In this document: positions 27,581 to 35,736 of the stretch, piece by piece | How the letters are laid out: the number at the start of each line of letters is the position of its first letter | Numbering within the stretch: the stretch's first letter is position 1 | DNA from: Solwaraspora sp. WMMA2065 | GTDB taxonomy: Bacteria > Actinomycetota > Actinomycetes > Mycobacteriales > Micromonosporaceae | Length of the DNA: 64,000 nucleotides | Reading direction: 5' to 3' | NCBI RefSeq assembly: GCF_030345075.1 | Contig: NZ_CP128361.1 | Location: 806,001-870,000, forward strand | Program-made: the position numbers and the translations under genes | The notes under the pieces: generated by a model | Told to the model about the DNA's origin: nothing | Databases searched by the model: none | The model's input: only the letters and a program-made list of their open reading frames with translations

Positions 27581-27993
27581 CCGGCGGCGACCTGCCGGAG
27601 CAGGGTGGCGAGTTCGCGGAGCAGCTGCGGTGGGCAGCCGGCGAACGGGCTCGCCTCCAGCGTCGCCGCGATGATCTCCTGGCGTACCTGTCGGCCCTTG
27701 TCGGTGAGGGCGAGCACCCGGCCCCGCCGATCGGTGGGGTCGACGCTGCGCTCGACCAGTCCGCGCTCGATCAGCTGGTTGGCGATGAAGCTGAGGTTGG
27801 GGGCGTTGCAGTACAGGCGCTCGGCGAGCGCCTTCATCGACGGTGCCGGTCCGGCCGGGTCGATCGCCCACAGCGCCTGCGCGGTCGCGTTGGTCAGCCC
27901 GTGGGCGGTCAGGGCGGGTTCGAGCCGGTCGCTGGTCGTCATGAAGATCTCGTGGTTGGCGCGGATGGCGTCGACGAGGTCCCGGTGGTCCAC
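27559..27993 (-). CDS. MarR-family regulator (NbaR-like by position)
   Basis: The 144-residue winged-helix protein shows NATAQALWAIDPAG, PSMKALAERLYCNAPNLSFI as the recognition helix region, and SVDPTDRRGRVLALTDKG as the wing. GTG 27993 starts near the family N-terminus; longer readings enter the operator region. It lies between the operon end and the divergent OYE gene. Two palindromes upstream (28015-28061) are its likely operators. Whether it controls the operon, the OYE gene or both is unknown. Confidence 0.85.
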   Translation of the reverse strand: MDHRDLVDAIRANHEIFMTTSDRLEPALTAHGLTNATAQALWAIDPAGPAPSMKALAERLYCNAPNLSFIANQLIERGLVERSVDPTDRRGRVLALTDKGRQVRQEIIAATLEASPFAGCPPQLLRELATLLRQVAAGQPVRNR

Positions 27994-28014
27994 CGGCCGA
28001 CGGTACCACTTGCG

Positions 28015-28061
28015 CTTCGAGTCTCGAACTATTACGGTCTGAAACGCTTCGAGTCTCGAAG
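28015..28061. promoter_or_regulatory. Two palindromic operators for the MarR regulator
   Basis: CTTCGAGTCTCGAAC at 28015-28029 and CTTCGAGTCTCGAAG at 28047-28061 are near-identical 15-base palindromes with seven-base arms. Their centres are 32 bases apart, about three helical turns, in the spacer between the divergent MarR and OYE genes. MarR proteins bind such palindromes; assignment to this MarR is by position. Confidence 0.75.
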
Positions 28062-28090
28062 CATATCGTCGGAGCCGAGGAGCCCACAGC

Positions 28091-29350
28091 ATGTCCCAAC
28101 TGGCCGAACCGCTCGAACTGCCCAGCGGGCAGGTCCTGCCGAACCGGATCGCCAAGGCCGCCATGGAGGAGTTCCTGGCCGTCGCCGGCCAGCTGCCCGG
28201 CACCGAGCTCGCCACGCTCTACCAGCGCTGGGGTGCCGGCGGAGCGGGGCTGCTGATCACCGGGCACGTCATGGTCGACGAGCGGGCCCTCGCCGACCCC
28301 TCCGACGTCGTGCTCGCGGACCGTACCCCGCTGGAACCGTTCCGGCGCTGGGCGGCGGCGGCGACCGCTGGCGGTGCCCGCGCCTGGATGCAGATCAACC
28401 ACCCAGGCCGGGTCGTCCACGCGGACATGCCGGGGCTGGCCTGGTCGGCGTCGGACATACCGGTCAGCATCGGTCGGCTGTCCCGCTTCTTCGCCCAGCC
28501 CACCGCGATGACGCCGGAGCAGATCGACGAGGTCGTCAACCGGTTCGGTCGCACGGCACAACGAGCGGTCGAGGCCGGATTCGACGGGGTGGAGATCCAC
28601 GCTGCCCACGGCTACCTGATCAGCCAGTTCCTCTCCCCGCTGACCAACCGGCGAACCGACCGCTGGGGAGGTGAACTGCGCAACCGGGCCCGGCTGCTGG
28701 TCGACGTGGTCACCGAGGTCCGGCGTCGACTGCCCGACGGCGCGGCGGTCGCGGTCAAGCTCAACACCGCCGACTTCCAGCGCGGCGGCTTTGACCCGGA
28801 CGACGCCAGGCAGGTGGTCGGCATGCTCGCCGACACCGGCGTCGACCTGGTCGAACTCTCCGGAGGGTCGGTGGAGAGCCTGGCCACCAACGGCTACCCG
28901 GCGGACGGACACACCCTCGCCCGGGAGGCTTACTTCCTCGACGCCGCCGCGACGATCATCCCGCAGGCCCCGGTGCCGGTGATGCTCACCGGCGGCGTGC
29001 GACGCCGCGCCGTCGCCGAGCGGGTACGCACCCAGGGCGCGGCTGTCGTCGGAGTGGCGACGGCACTCGCCGTGGACCCGGAGCTACCGCGGCGCTGGCT
29101 GCGCGGCGAGGAAGCAGCGGCCACGGCCCCGGGCCCGCGCTGGAAGAACAAGCACCTGGCCTCGGCGGCCACCCAGGCCGTCGTGCACTGCCGGCTCCGC
29201 CAGGTCGGGCGAGGAGCCGCCGACCCCGGCCGGGCAGACCCGGTCGTCTCCCTCATGCAGGAGCAGCTCCAGCGACGCCGGTCGCTGCGGCGCTACCGCC
29301 GCTGGTTGGCGGAGCCGGTCAGCGTACGGACGTGGTCCTGGCCAGGGTGA
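28091..29350 (+). CDS. NADH:flavin oxidoreductase, old yellow enzyme family
   Basis: The 419-residue FMN TIM-barrel protein shows PNRIAKAAMEEFLA near the N-terminus, MQINHPGR, GFDGVEIHAAHGYLISQFLSP with the catalytic His region, RRTDRWGG and VMLTGGVRRR. It reduces activated C=C bonds or related substrates; the true substrate is unknown. GAGGAG is ten bases before ATG 28091. It is divergent from the MarR gene and lies downstream of two palindromes, so it is probably MarR-regulated. Its last 32 bases overlap the convergent DUF397 gene. Confidence 0.88.
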   Translation: MSQLAEPLELPSGQVLPNRIAKAAMEEFLAVAGQLPGTELATLYQRWGAGGAGLLITGHVMVDERALADPSDVVLADRTPLEPFRRWAAAATAGGARAWMQINHPGRVVHADMPGLAWSASDIPVSIGRLSRFFAQPTAMTPEQIDEVVNRFGRTAQRAVEAGFDGVEIHAAHGYLISQFLSPLTNRRTDRWGGELRNRARLLVDVVTEVRRRLPDGAAVAVKLNTADFQRGGFDPDDARQVVGMLADTGVDLVELSGGSVESLATNGYPADGHTLAREAYFLDAAATIIPQAPVPVMLTGGVRRRAVAERVRTQGAAVVGVATALAVDPELPRRWLRGEEAAATAPGPRWKNKHLASAATQAVVHCRLRQVGRGAADPGRADPVVSLMQEQLQRRRSLRRYRRWLAEPVSVRTWSWPG

Positions 29351-29519
29351 CGAAGGCGGACCAGGCGGCGGGGGCGAAGGTCAGGGTGCCGCCGTCGCGG
29401 TCCTTGGTGTCGCGGACGTGGACCCGGCCGGGCACGTTGTCGGCGACCTCGACGCAGTTGCCCCCAGCGGGGTTGCTGCGGGTCGACTTGCGCCAGCGAG
29501 GGGTGGTGCTCAGCTCCAT
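29319..29519 (-). CDS. DUF397 domain protein
   Basis: The 66-residue protein shows WRKSTRSNPAGGNCVEVADN, then VHVRDTKDRDGGTLTFAPAAW, the defining pattern of DUF397. These small actinobacterial proteins are paired with HTH/DUF5753 regulators; here the start overlaps that gene's stop by ten bases. Some pairs act in development and some have been proposed to act like toxin-antitoxin systems; no role can be read here. Confidence 0.9.
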   Translation of the reverse strand: MELSTTPRWRKSTRSNPAGGNCVEVADNVPGRVHVRDTKDRDGGTLTFAPAAWSAFVTLARTTSVR

Positions 29520-30283
29520 GTCTGCACCGCTTTCAGGATCATGTCGTGGGATTCCTCGACAGGCAGAGCATAGCTGCGGACACCTTCCCAGGACCGCTCC
29601 AATATCTGCACGTCGGCCGGGTTGCTGATCACGTCGCCGCCGAAATGGGAATCGACGTAGCCGAACACGTGATCGTCCACGGTCGCCATCGCGAACGAGC
29701 CGTTAAGCCCGTGGTAGGCGTCGGCGCTGCCCGGCACCACGTGCACCCAGATGTTGGGGCGCGCCGCCGCCTCGGCGAGACTGCGCAGCTGCTCGGCCGT
29801 CTGCTCCGGCGTGCCGACCTGACGGTGCAGCACGCTGCGGTCGAGGACGGCGATGAACTCGGCCGGGTCGTCGGCGCGGGTGAGCACCTGCTGGCGGGTG
29901 AGCCGGTTCGCCAGCCGGGTCGGCACGTCGTCGACCGGGCCGACGCGCAACAGTCGTTCGGCGTACTCCCGGGTCTGCAACAGACCCGGGACGACCGCGA
30001 GCTCGAACGACCGCAGCAGGGTGGCCCGCTCCTCCATTTCGGCCCACGGGCGCAGGAAACCGGCGAAGGACATTCCGCGCGCCTCGGCGGAGGCGCGCTG
30101 CACGCGGTCGCCGCTGCCCAGCACGTCGTCGAGGATCTTCGCGTTCTGCTGCACCGGGACCAGGCGGCCGTTCTCGTAACTGCCGATCGACGACGCGCTG
30201 AGCTGGATCAACGCGCCGAGCTGCTGCTGGGAAAGCCCGCGCTCGGTGCGCAGGGTGCGAATCAGGCGGTGCACCTCGTGCAT
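29510..30283 (-). CDS. HTH (XRE-type) regulator with DUF5753
   Basis: The 257-residue protein has an N-terminal helix-turn-helix (LRTERGLSQQQLGALIQLSA, SSIGSYENGRLVPV) and a DUF5753 domain with LRSFELAVVPGLLQTREYA, LTRQQVL and PNIWVHVVPGSADAYHGLNG. This is the common WhiJ-like regulator of actinomycetes, paired with the DUF397 gene just downstream. ATG 30283 is chosen at the beginning of the HTH; a GTG at 30331 would add 16 residues. The spacer upstream has two GATATC sites and an inverted TCGGATA/TCCGGATA element (about 30368-30412) that might be self-operators. Confidence 0.87.
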   Translation of the reverse strand: MHEVHRLIRTLRTERGLSQQQLGALIQLSASSIGSYENGRLVPVQQNAKILDDVLGSGDRVQRASAEARGMSFAGFLRPWAEMEERATLLRSFELAVVPGLLQTREYAERLLRVGPVDDVPTRLANRLTRQQVLTRADDPAEFIAVLDRSVLHRQVGTPEQTAEQLRSLAEAAARPNIWVHVVPGSADAYHGLNGSFAMATVDDHVFGYVDSHFGGDVISNPADVQILERSWEGVRSYALPVEESHDMILKAVQTWS

Positions 30284-30432
30284 TGTCGGATCCCCGATCT
30301 GCTGATGGTGGGGCGGTGCGTCGAATGCCACCCCTACCTCTATCAGTACGACGGATCGGAGTCCATGATGGATATCGGATAAATTCCGGATAGTTTGTGT
30401 GATCGATATCGGGTGCTGTCGGGTCTTGTGTC

Positions 30433-30834
30433 TTATCGGGTCGGCTGTGCGTCGAGCCGGGCGATCCGGCGGGGCCCGGCGGTGCGCCGGTAGCTGGCGT
30501 CGAGCAGCTCGCCGATCTCGGCCCAGTCGGTGTCGTCGGTCAGATCCACCCCGACCCAGCCGGAGGCGGCCAGGTACGCCGGGGCGTAGCAGCGCGGCTC
30601 GGCCAGCAGCGCCGCCCGCTCGTCCGGGTCCACCAGCACCAGTACGGAGTGATCATGCTGCTGGTAGACGCCGCCGACCTTCACCGAGCCGCCGTAGTAG
30701 GCGAACACCTTCGTGGTGTAGAAGGCTGGATGGCCGTGTGAGATCTTCTCGGCGGCGTCGGGGAAGGCCAGCGCGAGCCGGCGTACCTCGGCGAGCAGCG
30801 GGTCGGCGTCGTCGAACATGATCGGGTGCGGCAT
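30433..30834 (-). CDS. MmcQ/YjbR-family protein
   Basis: The 133-residue protein fits the MmcQ/YjbR family: ALAFPDAAEKISHGHPAFYT, KVFAYYGG, then LVLVDPDERAALLAEPRCYAPAYLAASGWVGVDL. The fold resembles CyaY and members are small, likely nucleic-acid-related proteins of uncertain role. It stands alone between the HTH gene and the MerR gene on the same strand. Confidence 0.85.
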   Translation of the reverse strand: MPHPIMFDDADPLLAEVRRLALAFPDAAEKISHGHPAFYTTKVFAYYGGSVKVGGVYQQHDHSVLVLVDPDERAALLAEPRCYAPAYLAASGWVGVDLTDDTDWAEIGELLDASYRRTAGPRRIARLDAQPTR

Positions 30835-30874
30835 GACGGTAGGTAATCACACCCGGCTGACACTTCGGTCCCGT

Positions 30875-31627
30875 TCACCGAGCCGGCCGGGCGCGCTGAT
30901 GCAGGCGGGTCGGTCGGTCCGGGCGGGCCGCGACCGGGATCTCCAGGACGGTGACGGCTTCCCCGTCGCCGTCGACCAGGTGATCCTCCGCCGTGGGACC
31001 GGCGACTGTCAGATCTTGGCGGGGCAGCCAGGCGAACAGCTCGAGCCCGGCGCGGACCACGCCGGTCGCCGGTGCGACAACGGCCCGGACCACGGTACGG
31101 GCGGGCAGGTCGAGCCGCTCGCCGGGCCCCTCGGTCGCCACCGCCGCCCGGAACACCGCCTCCGGCCAGCCGCGGAGCCAGGTCAGCAGCACCGTCGGCG
31201 GCCGCAGACACAGCGTTGCCAGCTCGGCGGGATCGGCGACCGTCAGATGGCGTACCCGCAGCCGGCGGGCACCGACCTGCGCGACCTGCGGCAGCACCGA
31301 CGCCGTACCGGCGAGGTGGTCCTCGGCGTCGGCGACCGTCGCCGTACGGGCGGCGATGTCGTCGCGCAGCACCGCCACGGTCTCGGCCAGGGCCTGCCGC
31401 AGCTCGGCGTCGGGGGCGTCCAGCAGGTCGGCGATCCGGCGCAGCGACAGTCCGAGGCGTTGCAGGCCACGGATGCGTTCCAGCCGGGTCAGTTCGGCCG
31501 CGCCGTACCAGCGGTAGCCGGTGAGCTGGTCGGTCGCTGCCGGCGGCAGCAGCCCGACCTTGTCGTAGTGCCTCAGGGTCCGCTCGGAGACCCCGACCAT
31601 GCGCGCCACCTCACCGATCCGCCACAC
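30875..31627 (-). CDS. MerR-family regulator, TipA/BmrR-like
   Basis: The 250-residue protein begins with a MerR winged helix (WRIGEVARMVGVSERTLRHY, DKVGLLPPAATDQLTGYRWY) followed by a helical linker (about residues 75-110) and a C-terminal half that may bind small molecules or drugs. GTG 31627 is preferred because AGGAGG lies eight bases upstream. It is divergent from a membrane-protein gene, and the spacer carries a promoter with a 19-base gap, the hallmark of MerR-activated promoters. Confidence 0.87.
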   Translation of the reverse strand: MWRIGEVARMVGVSERTLRHYDKVGLLPPAATDQLTGYRWYGAAELTRLERIRGLQRLGLSLRRIADLLDAPDAELRQALAETVAVLRDDIAARTATVADAEDHLAGTASVLPQVAQVGARRLRVRHLTVADPAELATLCLRPPTVLLTWLRGWPEAVFRAAVATEGPGERLDLPARTVVRAVVAPATGVVRAGLELFAWLPRQDLTVAGPTAEDHLVDGDGEAVTVLEIPVAARPDRPTRLHQRARPAR

Positions 31628-31652
31628 GCCGGTGTCCTCCTGCCCCGCAGTG

Positions 31653-31683
31653 TTGACTCTGCCCCTGCGGCAGGGTTTTAGCG
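31653..31683 (+). promoter_or_regulatory. MerR-type promoter with 19-base spacer and dyad
   Basis: TTGACT (31653-31658) and TTAGCG (31678-31683) are separated by 19 bases that hold the dyad CTGCC-CCTGC-GGCAG. Transcription would begin about at ATG 31691, implying a leaderless mRNA. Element and spacing are read directly; the link to the adjacent MerR protein is inference. Confidence 0.65.
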
Positions 31684-31690
31684 TGCCGCC

Positions 31691-32386
31691 ATGGATGCCG
31701 TTGAACGCGATTCCGCCGCCCGGCTGACAGGCGTACTGCTGCTGGGGTCGTTGCTTGCCATGCTCGCCGGTGTCGGCGTTGTCGTGCCATCCGGGTTGAC
31801 CCTGAACCCGGCCGACCCGGCCGCCGTGCTGACGGCGGTGCACGCCCGGGTCGAGCTGCACCTGATCGAGTTGGCCCTCGACGTGATCGGCTGGCTCGCC
31901 CTGCTCGCCGCCGGTCTGGTGCTGGCCGCGCGTCCCGACCGTCCCCGCGCACACCTGTCCGTGCTGGCCGGCGGACTGCTGACCGGCGCCGGCCTGGCCG
32001 GGCTGCTGCACGACGCCGGAAACCTGGCGGTCACCCAGCTCGCCGCCGACCCCAACCAACCGGCTGCCGTGGCGGTGGCGGAAGGGCTGCTGCTCACCGC
32101 GAAGTGGACGGTCAACCTGGCCGGGCTGCTCTGGGTGGCTGCGACCGTGGCGGCCGCGTCCGGCATCGCGTTGCCGACCGGGCTGCGCTGTGCCGGGGTG
32201 GCCGTCGCAGTGTCCGGTGCCGCCGGCGTGGTCCTGCCCTGGACCACCGGGACCGACGGCCCGTCGGCAGCTGCGGAACAGCTCGGCTATGCCCTGCATC
32301 TACCGGTGATGCTCTGGTGGGGCGTGCTCGGCTGGCGGCAATGTCGATGCGGGCGGGTGCGCCGTACGGCGACAATGCCGGTGTGA
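31691..32386 (+). CDS. Six-TM integral membrane protein, DUF4386-like
   Basis: This 231-residue hydrophobic protein has about six transmembrane segments (near residues 13-33, 58-80, 90-110, 136-156, 163-182, 195-211). It resembles DUF4386-type membrane proteins, but I assign no function. It is divergent from the MerR gene, and the start lies about at the predicted transcription start. Its stop overlaps the KptA start, so the two are coupled. Confidence 0.75.
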   Translation: MDAVERDSAARLTGVLLLGSLLAMLAGVGVVVPSGLTLNPADPAAVLTAVHARVELHLIELALDVIGWLALLAAGLVLAARPDRPRAHLSVLAGGLLTGAGLAGLLHDAGNLAVTQLAADPNQPAAVAVAEGLLLTAKWTVNLAGLLWVAATVAAASGIALPTGLRCAGVAVAVSGAAGVVLPWTTGTDGPSAAAEQLGYALHLPVMLWWGVLGWRQCRCGRVRRTATMPV

Positions 32387-32922
32387 ACGACAAGGTATTG
32401 GTCAGAATGAGCAAACGGATGTCACTGGCGCTGCGCCACGCGCCCGACCGGTTCGCGCTCGAACTGGACCCGGCCGGCTGGATTCCGGTGACGGACCTGC
32501 TCGACGCGCTGCGGATCACCCGGCTGGAGCTGGACACCGTCGTCAAGCGGGACAGCAAGCAACGGTTCGCGCTGCGCCGCGACCCCGACGGCACCGAGCA
32601 GATTCGGGCGAACCAGGGGCATTCGGTCCCGATCGACCTGGGGCTGGTCGCGCTGCCTCCGCCGGAGCGGCTCTACCACGGCACCACCGCCGCCGCGCTC
32701 GACTCGATTCGGGCCACCGGGCTGCACCGGGCCCGGCGGCACCACGTGCACCTGTCGGCGGACACCGACACGGCCCGCCGGGTCGGTGCCCGGCGGGCCG
32801 GTGGCGTCGTGTTCCTCACCGTCGACGCGGCGGCGATGGCCCGAGACGGTCACCTCTTCTATCGCAGCGCCAACGGGGTGTGGCTGACCGACGCGGTGCC
32901 GCCCCGCTACTTGGATATCTGA
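32383..32922 (+). CDS. kptA: RNA 2'-phosphotransferase (Tpt1/KptA)
   Basis: The 179-residue protein of the Tpt1/KptA family removes a 2'-phosphate from RNA using NAD+, giving ADP-ribose 1'',2''-cyclic phosphate. It has SLALRHAPDRF with Arg18 and His19, RANQGHS, LYHGTTAAALDSIRATGL, the HHVHLSADTDTA block and FYRSANGVWLTDAVPPRYL. GTG 32383 overlaps the membrane-protein stop. Bacteria lack the yeast tRNA-splicing pathway that produces 2'-phosphates, so the native substrate is unknown; some family members also ADP-ribosylate nucleic acid ends. Confidence 0.92.
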   Translation: MNDKVLVRMSKRMSLALRHAPDRFALELDPAGWIPVTDLLDALRITRLELDTVVKRDSKQRFALRRDPDGTEQIRANQGHSVPIDLGLVALPPPERLYHGTTAAALDSIRATGLHRARRHHVHLSADTDTARRVGARRAGGVVFLTVDAAAMARDGHLFYRSANGVWLTDAVPPRYLDI

Positions 32923-33881
32923 TCAGCGACGCGTGCCTCGATGGTCGCCATCAGGTCGGCCGGAAGCAGACCGGCGGACGCCGCCGCGAGACATTCGCGC
33001 AGCTCGGTGCGGTTCTTCACCCCGAGCACAACGGTGTCGACGCCGGGCATCGACAGCGTGTACCGGTGGGCCAGCGAGGCGGCCGACTCGCCCAGTTCGC
33101 CGGCCAGCTCGCGCAGCGGCGCGGCCCGCCGGAAGTCGACCATGGTCGGATGCTCCGGCGGCAGGTCCCGGTCGACGGCGTCGGTGAACGCGCCGGCCGC
33201 GACCGCCCGGATGCCCATCACTCCGACGCCGTGCCGGCCGGCGGCCGTCAGGATGTCGCGTGGCCGGGAGCCCCCGCTGCCGGGCATCAGCAGATCGCCG
33301 GGGGAGTCCAGCAGGTTCGTCACACACTGGGCGACCGCCGGGGACGGCTGATCGCCGAGCACCCGGATGATCACGTCCGGCTCCTCGACGGCGGTGATCC
33401 CCCAGGCGCCGATCCGGCCGCGCCGGACCAGATCCTCGAACGCCGGCCGGACGGCTTCGGTGAACAGGTCGGCGGAGGTCGCCCCGGTGGTGCCCGGCGC
33501 GGCCTGTGCCACGATCGGGTTGTGCAGCAGTAGCGCGTCGACGAACGACAGTCGCATCCGCTGCAGGCTGTCGTCGAGGGACTTCTCCAGCAGGGCCGCG
33601 ACGTCACCGGCGGCCGGGTTGCCCAGCCCGCATTTGGTGACGACCCGTACGCCGGCCGGCAGGTTGCCGTCGAACGCCGCGCCGACCACCCGCTCCGCCT
33701 CGCCGTCGCCGTAGCCGGGCGCGACGTCGAGCAGGTCGATACCGGCGTCGACCGCCTCCCGTACGGTCGCCACCGCCTCGTCCCGGTCGGTGACGCCCCA
33801 GACCTGGCCCAGCCCGCCCCCACCGAGGGTGAGGACGCTGACCGGTCCGACGCTGCCGAGAGGTCGCTGTTCCATCGTCAT
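32907..33881 (-). CDS. Aldo/keto reductase
   Basis: The 324-residue AKR barrel protein has the tetrad in place: Asp and Tyr in LLDVAPGYGDGEAE, Lys in VRVVTKCGLG and His in ALLLHNPIV. Late blocks GIRAVAAGAFTD and PGVDTVVLGVKNRTELRE follow the family. Substrate is unknown; L-fucose/D-arabinose-type dehydrogenases are the nearest pattern. Its 3' end overlaps the convergent kptA by 16 bases. About 250 bases upstream up to 34129 hold no gene. Confidence 0.88.
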   Translation of the reverse strand: MTMEQRPLGSVGPVSVLTLGGGGLGQVWGVTDRDEAVATVREAVDAGIDLLDVAPGYGDGEAERVVGAAFDGNLPAGVRVVTKCGLGNPAAGDVAALLEKSLDDSLQRMRLSFVDALLLHNPIVAQAAPGTTGATSADLFTEAVRPAFEDLVRRGRIGAWGITAVEEPDVIIRVLGDQPSPAVAQCVTNLLDSPGDLLMPGSGGSRPRDILTAAGRHGVGVMGIRAVAAGAFTDAVDRDLPPEHPTMVDFRRAAPLRELAGELGESAASLAHRYTLSMPGVDTVVLGVKNRTELRECLAAASAGLLPADLMATIEARVADQISK

Positions 33882-34129
33882 GTGCTCCTTCCGATGATCC
33901 TGTTGCGACTCAGGATTGCACCTGGAGCGCGCTCGAGGTCAACCGTGGACCGGCTCGGTCACCTACGAGGTGATCGGTGTGCCAGCCGTCGGCCAGGTTG
34001 CCGGGAGGGTTGGCCGAGACGAGTCATCTCCGTCTGTTCGAGATTTCCCAGACATTGACTAGTATCACAGAGATGGCGTCGTAGACATCGAAACAAAGCA
34101 ATGATTAACGGTCAGAAAGGGGCAAACGC

Positions 34130-34696
34130 ATGAATGGATTCGACAGGCGAATGGGTGGACCGATCAGCCGGTCGCTCCGTCGGCTGACGGTTGTCGCTCT
34201 GGCTGTCACCGTGGGGCTCTTCGTGCTCCCGGCGACAGCAGCGCAGGCTGCCACGTGGCGGTCGGCGACATCCACCGGATGGGGGCCGAGCCCGGCCGCC
34301 GGCCAGCAGAACGCGGCGAACAACGCCCGCGCGGCGCTCACCTCGCTCGCCGCAAACCTCGGCGAGACCTGCAGCAATGTCACGGTCTCTACGCCGCGAC
34401 ACCTCTACACCGCGCCCGACGGCTCGGCGTACGTTTACGAGGCGACAGCCACCGGCTACTGCGTACCGGCCCCGCCGCCACCGTCGTACACCGTTGCCCG
34501 CTCGGCTACCCGGCAGGGCAGCGGTGCCACCTCGACCAGCGCGATCCAGAACGGGGCCCAGGCTGCCCGCGCCGACATTCTCGCCGTCGGCGTGGCCTGC
34601 GCGAACTGGGCGACGAATGCCAGCAATGTGTTCACCGCGCCGGACGGATCCTGGCACGTCTACAACGTCACGGTCAGCGCTCTCTGCACGAACTGA
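34130..34696 (+). CDS. Secreted protein with two copies of a small Cys-paired domain
   Basis: The 188-residue preprotein has a basic N-terminus, a hydrophobic core (VVALAVTVGLFVLPATAA) and a probable cleavage after AQA40. The mature part is two homologous units, residues about 43-111 and 122-186, joined by a proline-rich linker. Each unit runs RSAT..G.G, an Ala-rich helix, a Cys, then YTAPDGS or FTAPDGS, VY, and a closing Cys (81/111 and 157/186). A disulfide per unit is likely. AGAAAGG is upstream of ATG 34130. I do not recognise the family. Confidence 0.8.
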   Translation: MNGFDRRMGGPISRSLRRLTVVALAVTVGLFVLPATAAQAATWRSATSTGWGPSPAAGQQNAANNARAALTSLAANLGETCSNVTVSTPRHLYTAPDGSAYVYEATATGYCVPAPPPPSYTVARSATRQGSGATSTSAIQNGAQAARADILAVGVACANWATNASNVFTAPDGSWHVYNVTVSALCTN

Positions 34697-34823
34697 CAAG
34701 CCTCGGCATTCGGCAGGCTCGGGTGCGACATACGCGCAACGCACTTGGACAGTCGTCAGCCCATCGCCGTCGACGTGGCCGCCTGTCCGTAGATCAGCGC
34801 GCCCGCCCGTAGGATCCGGGGCT

Positions 34824-35687
34824 GTGGACCCGGCGCTCGGCACACTCACCGGGCAGCAGCGGTCGTTGTTGGACCGCTGGCTGCCCGGCGTGAGCGTCGA
34901 GCGGGACCACAGCTGGGGCCTGGTGGCGACCACCGTCCTGGAGGTGACGCATGCCGGGTCGCGGTTCATCGTCAAGGCCGGCGGCGACCGTGACCATCAC
35001 CTCGCCCGCGAACTGCACGCCCACCGGCACTGGCTGCGCCCGTGGACCAGGATCGGCCGCGCTCCGGCGTTGGCGTACGGCAGTGCCGAGGCGAAGCTGC
35101 TGGTCACCCGGTTCCTGCCGGGTGAGCTGGCGCTCGGCAGCGGGCACGCCGACGACCCGGACGTCCACCGGCAGGCCGGCGAACTGCTGGCGATGCTGCA
35201 CGCCCAGATTGCCGTCACCGACGATGACCACGAGCGGCGGGAGAACGACAAGTCGCTGTCCTGGCTTGCCAGCCCGCACCGGATCGACGACGACACGGTA
35301 CGGCGGTTGCGCGCCGAGATCGCCAGCTGGCCGACGCCGTCGGCGACCCTGGTGCCCACCCACGGCGACTGGCATCCGCGCAACTGGCTCGTCGACGGTG
35401 GCGTGGTCAGTGTGATCGACTTCGGCCGCGCGGCGCTGCGTCCCGCGTACACCGACCTCGCCCGGCTGGCCGTCAACGACTTCCGCCGTACGCCGGGCCT
35501 CGAAGCGGCGTTCCTCGACGGCTACGGCCCCGATCCGCGTACGGCCGACGCATGGCACCGCACCCAGGTCCGGGAGGCGATCGGCACCGCCGCGTGGGCC
35601 TACCGGGTGGGCGACGAGCGGTTCGAAGCCCAGGGCCACCGCATGATCGCCGACGCGACGGGCGACCGACCCGACCGTCGGGCATGA
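34824..35687 (+). CDS. APH-family phosphotransferase
   Basis: The 287-residue protein has the aminoglycoside phosphotransferase/choline kinase fold: HAGSRFIVKAGG with a Lys, the catalytic loop PTHGDWHPRNWLVDGG and the metal Asp in VSVIDFGRAALR. GTG 34824 matches the start of the conserved region. Substrate is unknown and a resistance role cannot be claimed; many such proteins phosphorylate small metabolites. It is a single gene with a weak ribosome binding site. Confidence 0.85.
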   Translation: MDPALGTLTGQQRSLLDRWLPGVSVERDHSWGLVATTVLEVTHAGSRFIVKAGGDRDHHLARELHAHRHWLRPWTRIGRAPALAYGSAEAKLLVTRFLPGELALGSGHADDPDVHRQAGELLAMLHAQIAVTDDDHERRENDKSLSWLASPHRIDDDTVRRLRAEIASWPTPSATLVPTHGDWHPRNWLVDGGVVSVIDFGRAALRPAYTDLARLAVNDFRRTPGLEAAFLDGYGPDPRTADAWHRTQVREAIGTAAWAYRVGDERFEAQGHRMIADATGDRPDRRA

Positions 35688-35701
35688 GCAAAACGCCGCT
35701 T

Positions 35702-35723
35702 CAGGTACAATTTTCTGTACCTG
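35702..35723. promoter_or_regulatory. Perfect palindrome, likely YefM/YoeB operator
   Basis: CAGGTACA and TGTACCTG flank ATTTTC as an 8-base-arm perfect inverted repeat, and it overlaps a TACAAT -10-like hexamer at 35706-35711. GGAGGTGAT and ATG 35737 follow. The core GTAC matches the kind of site bound by YefM-type antitoxins, so autorepression is likely. Confidence 0.75.
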
Positions 35724-35736
35724 TGCGGAGGTGATC

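Noticed and set aside
34824-35687. Aminoglycoside resistance gene
   Set aside because: Only the general APH fold is visible. Nothing in the sequence or context points to an antibiotic substrate.
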